From positions 52,995,096-53,059,095 of the forward strand of contig NC_090176.1 in NCBI RefSeq assembly GCF_024679245.1: a stretch of 64,000 nucleotides of DNA, written 5' to 3'. The notes below the pieces were generated by a model, which worked only from the letters and a program-made list of their open reading frames with translations, was not told where the DNA came from and made no database searches. Both the position numbers and the translations under genes were made by a program. This DNA is from Pseudorasbora parva (lineage: Eukaryota; Chordata; Actinopteri; Cypriniformes; Gobionidae). Positions 52,262-62,500 of the stretch are shown piece by piece (position 1 is the stretch's first letter; each line of letters opens with the position of its first letter).

Positions 52262-53051
52262 ATGTGTAATGTCAGTGAAGCAGCACCAGATGGCACAATA
52301 ACACCAGTTTCTCTTCTTCCTCAGACGCCGCGTACAAAATCTTCAACCCCAAAGCTGTGCATCATTTCTTCCGCCTGAACAGCCATAATGCCATCCTGGA
52401 GTTCCTGCTGGAGGTGAAGTGTTTATTCATCTATCGGCCTCACAGCTGATCATAATGACTGATTTATTGATTTATGGCTCCTCACACCAGGGTTCTCCGG
52501 AGATTAAGGAGCACTACATCGACTCTAAGAAAGATGTGGACCGGCACCTGAAGGCCAGCTGTGAGCAGTTCATTCAGCAGCAGACTCACCTGTTTGTGGG
52601 AAACCTGGAGGACTTCCTCAGCAAGGTCACGACTCTCAGTGCATTATGGGTCGGAAAACACATTCATGTCGAATGCAAACACGAATGCACTGCAAAAAAA
52701 AATGCTTGTTTCCAGTCCAAATGTGTGTCTAACGATTCATAAATCAAGATGCATTTACTAGATAAGCAGTGACAAGATGCATTTGCTTGTTTTCTGGAAA
52801 ATATATCATAATGAAGAGAGTTTTAAACAGGCCAGTTCTGCCAGTGGGGTGAGAAAAATAATCTTAATTCTGTTTGGAAACAAGATTTCAGTCAGAGAGA
52901 TTATTTTTCTCACCCCACTGGCAGATCACTTTGCCTGTTTAAAACTTTGATTTTATTTTCAACAAAACAAGAAAAAATATCTTACCGTAAATCCTCTAAT
53001 ATAGGCCCGGGCCTTTATGTTACTCGAGCGCATCGCGGTCCAGGCCTTTAT

Positions 53052-53095
<44 letters not shown>

Positions 53096-53415
53096 CCTTG
53101 TATGGCAATACTTGTGAGGGCACAAATGTCCTCACTTATATAGTAAAATAACTCACTAGTCCTCACTAGTCTTATAAATTGGCCAAAACATGTTTATATT
53201 TAAATCTATTGTTCTGCACGTTTCTGGGATGGAGAGGTTTAGCGTGTGTTTGTGTGTGTGTGTGTGTGTGCGCGCATGTGTGTGCGCATGTGTGTGTGTG
53301 TGTCGGTCTGTGTGCGTAGGTTTCGGGATAGGGGTTGGGTTAGGGGATAGAAAATATCATTAACCTGATATAAATTCAATGGAAGTCAATGTAATGTCCT
53401 CACTAATATACTGAA

Positions 53416-53508
<93 letters not shown>

Positions 53509-56500
53509 CACAGGTAGCAGCTTTGAAAACGATGGCTGTTGAAGGAGGACCGACGTATAACCTCTCGCAGCAGCCCTGGGCTCAGCCTGGTGAGAGTTTG
53601 ACTGATTGTGAAAAATGAATCGCCTGTTAATTCACATTCAGAAAGTCTTCAGTTCAATATCATGGCATTATATTATTTCTGTGATCTCTTCATAAAACTG
53701 TATTTTACTGCATAAATGTCCAGAATTGGTCATGATTTATTCAACAGTCGGTCCGACTCTTAAAGGGCCAGTTCACCATTAATGAGAATCGACTCTTAAA
53801 GGGCCAGTTCTTTATTAATGAGAATCGACTCTTAAAGGGCCAGTTCTTCATTAATGAGAATCGACTCTTAAAGGGCCAGTTCTCTATTAATGAGAATCCC
53901 GGGATCGTTTCCTCGCCCTAATGTTGCTCAAACCCGTCAGCCTTTCCTTCCTCATAGAAAGGCCATGGAGTCTCTTCAGAACATCTGGAATAATCCGCTC
54001 CATCCGTACGGATCCGTTCCTCTTTATGAACTTTCTGAAGTTTCTTAGCCTGTCAATGGAGGACAGAAATCTGTCCATTTCATCTCAAATATCTTGTTTA
54101 ATCATTAAAGCAGAGCCCAGAACGATTAATAAACCAGATTTCATACGCTCTACATTAAACCATACGCTGCAGAAATGATGATCTTCCTCAGGATTTCTGT
54201 TCTCCAGCTCAAATATCCAAACATCCTTAAATCAGGACACATTTAACGACCGCAGAATGAAGACATGAAGAGTTTGAGCTCTAATATCTGTCATTGGGTC
54301 TGAACATCATCTCATCTGAGTCAAGCTGAACTTCATCGACACATCGGCGGAGATTTGATCTCCATTTAATCAGAAAATCACACGAGATATCACCTCAAAC
54401 TTTAAGATGTTTTTGGTCATTTCTTAACCCTATGCGGTGCTTTTGAGTCTTAATTTGCTCACAGCTTTCTCTGTTTCAGCAAATGAAGGATTTTTGGTGA
54501 TAAATCTTACTTTGACACATATTTTGGGAAAACTGAACGATACATTGTGGGTTAATTCACTTCCCTTTCGTTATGTTCGGGATGTCCACTAAATTAAACT
54601 GCTGTAAAAATATATCAGATAATTGTTGCATAAATCTATTAATCAACTTCAGTTCTGATCAAAACTACTAAATGGAAAAGAAAAAAAGGATTGGCCAAAT
54701 GAATTAAAGAGTGATGGAGATCTGATGTGTGTTCTCAAACTAATACACTGCAGTTAATGCTCCTCTTCCTCAGTATTTCTGTCGTGTTTCTCGTCTAAAT
54801 ATCTAAAAAGTCTTACATTAGAAAAATTTACTAGACAAGAAAAAATTGTCTTGTTTTGGGGAAAATAACTCAAAATGAAGAGAGTTTTTGCTTAAAATAA
54901 GATAAATAATCTGCCAATGGGGTGAGAAAAATAATCTTAATTCAAACAGAAAACAAGATTATTTTTCTCACCCCATTGGCAGATTATTTATCTTATTTTA
55001 AGCAGAAACTCTCTTCATTTTGAGTTATTTTCCCCAAAACAAGACAATTACTTTTGCTTGTCTAGTAAATACTTCTTGCTTTAAGAGTTTTTAGATGTTT
55101 GGACTAGAAACACGACAAAAATACTGAGGAAGAAGAGCATTTTTTGCAGTGTATAACTCTTTTACATTAGAGAACAGATTGACGTGTGTCTTTAATTGCT
55201 CTTAAATTGAATCCCTGGCATATATAAAGGTTATGTAGTTTGATTTTGTGTGATTTCCATCATAACGAGGCAGAAATGAATGAGCCATTTCTCAAGCCGA
55301 ATGTGTTTTCTGTACTTTCAGCCAAAATCAATGACGTGGTGATGTCCACGTATCGGATCCTGAAGAACAAGCTGCCAATCACCTTACAGAGCCTGTCCCT
55401 ATATCTGGCCAATAAGGACACAGAGTTCATCCTGTTTAAGCCGGTCAGGGTGAGCATACACTCTTCAAATATTGGTTTGAATTAGACAAGTCTCTGAGTG
55501 AATATAGGTAGAGACAGATTGAGAAATCTTCCATCCTCTTGACCTTTGAAAGATAAAACGGTGTTTGTCATCCCTAAAAAACATATAAATTTGGTTGTAT
55601 AGCTAAAAAAAATCAGCCTTTCACACATATCGCAAATTATATTGTGTATTTCGCATCCCAAATGTGTATTTCTGCTTCATATTTTCACGAATAATAGGCC
55701 TGTTACTAACAGTTAGTGTGGGGGTTACTCATTACAAGAACTGAGTTACCTGCACTGCACAAAATGCTGTTCTTACTTAGTATTTGTATCTTGTTTCTAG
55801 TCAAAATATCAAACAATTCTTACATTTAGAAACATTTACTAGACAAGTACAAATGATTGTCTTGTTTCGGGAACAGTGTGTTAGCCGGCTAGCTGTGTCT
55901 CGCGCTGAAGTCCCGTGGGAACTCAGCAGTAGCCGGAAAAAAGGCAGTCCAGTTGGGAAGAGCGTTGTGTGTGTAAAACACGATTATTTTATTTCTGCAC
56001 ATCTTTCCTCAAGCCGAGTGTGCCCAAATGGAAGGATTAATAAAGTGTACATTACCTCCACAGTGGCTGCGCCCGTCTTTACCCACGGAATAGCATTATT
56101 CTTCCACCGGCCCGGCTGTGTTGTGTCTTTATAAGTTAGTCAAGTGTTCGCTGCATATTTTCACAATTTCGGAAAGGCACAAACGCGAACCATTTCTTCT
56201 TCACTCGCGAGCCCGATCGGATCATCACTCTAGTGAAGTCCGGTCACGAACGAATCGTTCTTTTGAACCGGCTCTTTTTAGTGAAGCGGGCGAACCAGTT
56301 CACCAAATCGGACTGAATCGCTCTAAACGGTTCGCGTCTCAAATCAGCGCTGACACGTTACTTTAGTTACTCACTTTGACATGAGTGACAGTCCCTCCGT
56401 GTATAAATAAACTAATGTCTTGAATTATGTGTTGTAACTCCAGCCGTTCACTGAACTGAGTCATGCTGAGAGATCTGATGAACTCACGAGCCGCTGATAC

Positions 56501-59500
56501 TGAGCATGAGCGAGCAACTGAACGAGCAGCGGTCCGAGGATCAGCAGGACAGAATCGAAAACCGTTTCTCTCGGACACGATTAATACTGAGAACCGTCGA
56601 GCCGATGAGCAGAGCCTCTTTATACACACGACGCTCTTCTCGACTGGACTATTTTTCCGGCCACGCCATTCCCACGGGAGCGCGAGACACAGCTAGCCGT
56701 CTAAAACTAAGTGGCTAAACTCATCTCGCTGTCGTGTGAGGGACCTGTTCATGTCGGACGGACATTTTAATTGCATTGTGTGTTTGTTAAGAGGCTCTAG
56801 ACACCCGTTACGTCTATGCCCCCAAAGCTGCCGTTTAGCTGAGGGGGGCTCTTATTAATTTAAGCAAAAACTCCTTAATGTTGAGTTATTTTTCCCCAAA
56901 ACAAGACAATAATTTTTGCTTGTCTAATAAATACTTTTTTTAAAGATTTTTGTGATGTTTTGACTAGAAACAAGACAACAAAAACTGAGTAAGAAAATCT
57001 TTTTTTGCAGTGTAATCAGATTACTTTTTCAAGTAACTAGTAAAGTAATGCATTACTTTTAAAATTTACAACAAAATATCTGAGTTACTTTTTCAAGTAA
57101 GCAACTCAATTTACATTGTTTTCCCATTTATTGACTGACAGCTCTCTTGTCCCAATATTGTAATATCCCAAAATTGTAAGTGTGGAGTCGTTGTGTCTAA
57201 ATTATGGTTACTGTAATTCCAGGCTGAATGTGAGCATGCATTTACTAATCTCATTTGCACACACACACACAAAAGATTCAGCATTCCTCAAAATTAATAC
57301 AATCTGTGAAATACAAACCCACAGTCATTAAATGTTAAATAAATCAAATATTTGTATGCATTCAATCTCACTTTATTGACCGATGTACTTGCTGATGACT
57401 CCGTTAAACCATACGCAATAATTACTTTAGATTTTTTTTAGTTTTTATTGGTGAAGTAAGTGTTATCCGAGGCTTATTATTAAACTTTTGGTGAGAAAGG
57501 GTCTTTACATGTGCTCAAAAATAAAACTTGTTTTTGTTATATATAGAACAAGCCCAGCCCAGGTGAAAAAAAGTAACGCAATATTGTAACGCATTACTTT
57601 TCTTAAAAAGTAACTAAGTTACGCAATTAGTTACTCTTTAAGGGAGTAACTCAATTAGTTACTCTTTAAGGGAGTAACACAATATTGTAACGTATTACTT
57701 TTCTTAAAAAGTAACTAAGTAACGCAATTAGTTACTCTTTAAGGGAGTAACGCAATTAGTTACTTTTTAAGGGAGTAACACAATATTGTAACTCATTACT
57801 TTTCTTAAAAGTAACTAAGTAACGCAATTAGTTACTCTTTAAGCGAGTAACACAATATTGTAACGCATTACTTTTCTTAAAAAGTAACTAAGTAACGCAA
57901 TTAGTTACTCTTTAAGCGAGTAACACAATATTGTAACGCATTACTTTTCTTAAAAAGTAACTAAGTAACTCAATTAGTTACTCTTTAAAGGCGTAACACA
58001 ATATTGTAACGCATTACTTTTCTTAAAAACTAACTAAGTAACTCAATTAGTTACTCTTTAAGGGAGTAACACAATATTGTAACGCATTACTTTTCTTAAA
58101 AAGTAACTAAGTAACTCAATTAGTTACTTTTTAAGGGAGTAACGCAATATTGTAACTCATTACTTTTCTTAAAAGTAACTAAGTAACGCAATTAGTTACT
58201 CTTTAAGGGAGTAACACAATATTGTAACGTATTACTTTTCTTAAAAAGTAACTAAGTAACTCAATTAGTTACTCTTTAAGGGAGTGACACAATATTGTAA
58301 CGCATTACTTTTCTTAAAAAGTAACTAAGTAACTCAATTAGTTACTCTTTAAGGGAGTGTAACAATATTGTAACGCATTACTTTTCTTAAAAAGTAACTA
58401 AGTAACTCAATTAGTTACTCTTTAAGGGAGTAACACAATATTGTAACACATTACTTTTCTTAAAAAGTAACTAAGTAACTCAATTAGTTACTCTTTAAGG
58501 GAGTGTAACAATATTGTAACGTATTACTTTTCTTAAAAGTAATTAAGTAACGCAATTAGTTACTCTTTAAGGGAGTAACACAATATTGTAACGCATTACT
58601 TTTCTTAAAAAGTAACTAAGTAACTCAATTAGTTACTTTTTAGGCGAGTAACACAATATTGTAACGCATTACTTTTCTTAAAAAGTAACTAAGTAACTCA
58701 ATTAGTTACTCTTTAAAGGAGTAACACAATATTGTAACACATTACTTTTCTTAAAAAGTAACTAAGTAACTCAATTAGTTACTCTTTAAGGGAGTGTAAC
58801 AATATTGTAACGTATTACTTTTCTTAAAAGTAATTAAGTAACGCAATTAGTTACTCTTTAAGGGAGTAACACAATATTGTAACGCATTACTTTTCTTAAA
58901 AAGTAACTAAGTAACTCAATTAGTTACTTTTTAGGCGAGTAACACAATATTGTAACGCATTACTTTTCTTAAAAAGTAACTAAGTAACTCAATTAGTTAC
59001 TCTTTAAAGGCGTAACACAATATTGTAACGCATTACTTTTCTTAAAAGTAATTAAGTAACGCAATTAGTTACTCTTTAAGGGAGTGACGCAATATTGTAA
59101 CGCATTACTTTTCTTAAAAAGTAACTAATTAACTCAATTAGTTACTCTTTAAAGGCGTAACACAATATTGTAACACATTACTTTTCTTAAAAGTAACTAA
59201 GTAACTCAATTAGTTACTCTTTAAGGGAGTAACACAATATTGTAACGCATTACTTTTCTTAAAAGTAACTAACTCAATTAGTTACTCTTTAAAGGCGTAA
59301 AACAATATTGTAACGCATTACTTTTCTTAAAAGTAACTAAGTAACTCAATTAGTTACTCTTTAAGGGAGTAACACAATATTGTAATGCATTACTTTTCTT
59401 AAAAGTAACTAACTCAATTAGTTACTCTTTAAGGGAGTAACACAATATTGTAACACATTACTTTTCTTAAAAAGTAACTAAGTAACTCAATTAGTTACTC

Positions 59501-62500
59501 TTTAAGGGAGTGTAACAATATTGTAACGTATTACTTTTCTTAAAAGTAATTAAGTAACGCAATTAGTTACTCTTTAAGGGAGTAACACAATATTGTAACG
59601 CATTACTTTTCTTAAAAAGTAACTAAGTAACTCAATTAGTTACTCTTTAGGCGAGTAACACAATATTGTAACACATTACTTTTCTTAAAAAGTAACTAAG
59701 TAACTCAATTAGTTACTCTTTAAAGGCGTAACACAATATTGTAACGCATTACTTTTCTTAAAAGTAATTAAGTAACGCAATTAGTTACTCTTTAAGGGAG
59801 TGACGCAATATTGTAACGCATTACTTTTCTTAAAAAGAACTAATTAACTCAATTAGTTACTCTTTAAAGGCGTAACACAATATTGTAACGCATTACTTTT
59901 CTTAAAAGTAACTAAGTAACTCAATTAGTTACTCTTTAAGGGAGTAACACAATATTGTAACGCATTACTTTTCTTAAAAGTAACTAACTCAATTAGTTAC
60001 TCTTTAAAGGCGTAACACAATATTGTAACGCATTACTTTTCTTAAAAACTAACTAAGTAACTCAATTAGTTACTCTTTAAGGGAGTGACACAATATTGTA
60101 ACGCATTACTTTTCTTAAAAACTAACTAAGTAACTCAATTAGTTACTCTTTAAGGGAGTAACGCAATATTGTAACGCATTACTTTTCTTAAAAACTAACT
60201 AAGTAACTCAATTAGTTACTCTTTAAGGGAGTGACACAATATTGTAACGCATTACTTTTCTTAAAAACTAACTAAGTAACTCAATTAGTTACTCTTTAAG
60301 GGAGTAACACAATATTGTAATGCATTACTTTTTAAAGTAACTTTCCCCAACACTGATTACTAAATTATGAAATATGACATTGACTGCATATGTGACGACA
60401 CATTTAACTAACGAATTCTAAATCGCGATTTTATGGCATTATTTCAGATTTGGACGTGTCTTTGAAATGCAGAGAAACGGCTTTAACGACACAGGCGCTG
60501 TATAATAGGCTAATTCTTTCATGTGACGCCACTTTATTTGCGTTTACACTGCAAAAAAATGCTCTTCTTATGTAGTATTTTTTTCTTGTTTCCAGTTCAA
60601 ATGGCTAAATATTCTTAAATCAAGATGCATTTACTAGATAAGTAAAATGACATATGACACACAAGATATTTTTTCTTGTTTTCTGGTGAAAAATATCATA
60701 ATGAAGAGAGTTTTTCCATAAAACAAGAAAAATTATCTGCCAATGGGGTGAGAAAAATAATCTTGTTTTCTGTTAGAATTAAGATTATTTTTCTCGCCCC
60801 ATTGGCAGATTATTTTGCCTGTTTTAAGCAAAAACTCTCTTCATTTTTATTTTATTTTCAACAAAACAAGAAAAAATATCTGATGTCGTTTTACTGATCT
60901 AGTAAATGCATCTTGATTTAAGAATTGTTAGATATTTAGACTGGAAACGAGACAGAATGACTGAGTAAGAAGAGCATGTTGTGCAGTGCGTTTATATGTG
61001 ACTGGTTTCTTCTGCTTTCAGAATAATATTCAGCAGGTTTTCCAGCGGCTTCAGGCGTTCCTACAGGAGGAATACAGCGGAGAAGATCTGCAGATCATCG
61101 CCTGTCCCTCACTGGAGCAGGTGAAGGACAACAACATTACTAAAACTTCAAATAAAATGAAAATGGAAAAATAAAGTATACAAAAGCACAAGCTCAAATA
61201 ACCGTGTGTACTGTAAGCATGTATATTAATTAGGGGTGTAACGATTCATCTTCTACATCGATCTGTGCTCGGCAAGTTGGCCTTCCGGACGACATATATC
61301 GATCTAATATCGTTTTAAAAGGTAATCGATCGAATGTATCGATAATGGGAAATACCGTATTTGATTTAAGCGCGTCAGACTTTATATAGATGTTTTTTCT
61401 TAGCACTTTTAATGATAAAGGCGTTAAACGTTATCAGTCTGCCTATATGTGACGTCAGCCACGCGCAAAGAAAACTAAACATAGCAACGAGTGAGAAATG
61501 ATCAGGCCAGCATTGCGGTCCAGTGTGAGAAAACACTTTGGCTTTAGTAAAGATGGAGATGTTCTAAAGAAGTCGCTCGCTGTTTGCAGTAGTAGCAGGT
61601 TCAGCCACTGCTCATTCAACCTGAAGAGATGCAAGTCGCACTTTATTTTTCATATTAATATTGTAATATTTTTATGTTGAAGAACAAGCAGAAGGAGCAG
61701 TAGTAGTGTGTTGGTGTCACTTACTGTACTTTTATTGAACATGTGAGCAGAATGGGTTAACTTCCTGTTAATTCAACCTAAACTGTTGGTTGCACTTTAT
61801 TCAAATAAAATGTGAACACGTTTGCCATTAATTGTTTACTTGTTTGTTTATATCCATAATTAATTGATATCTGATTCCCTTAAAAGAAACAACAGGAATC
61901 TAGGAAACTTCACTGCACATATTTATTTCAGTCACACTGATTTACATTTTTGGCTAAAAAGTTACTGAATTGGTTTCAAGTCACTGAATCGTTTCGGATC
62001 GTATCGTTCTAAATGAACCGATATCGTCCTTGAATCGTATCGACAACCTCACATCGTGATACGAATCGAATCGCTGTTAAAACGAATCGTTACACCCCTA
62101 ATATTAATTATAATAAAATAACATTGAACAGTTCCTGCACTGTAAAATATTTTTGTTGGTTTAACTTTAAAAAAAACTAAGTAACCTGGTTGCCTTAAAA
62201 ATTTTAGTTGATACAATGAAGGAAATTGATTTAATAAATAGAAACTCAAAATGTTATTGTATCTGAACTCAGTGCTGTACACTGCAAAAAAAATAACTCA
62301 AAATGAAGAGAGTGTTTGCTTAAAATAAGATAAATAATCTGCCAATGGGGTGAGAGAAATAATCTTGTTTTCTGTTTGAATTAAGATTATTTTCCTCACC
62401 CCATTGGCAGATTATTTATTGAGTAAACGCAGCTGATAATCTACAATGCCAGTGATAAACCTCATCAGTTTTGAAGCTGAGACATTGCCTCTTGTTGTCC

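Noticed and set aside
56463..56718. Overlapping 70-77-codon frames near 56500
   Set aside because: Lie within an inverted-repeat transposon insertion; composition follows the terminal repeats.
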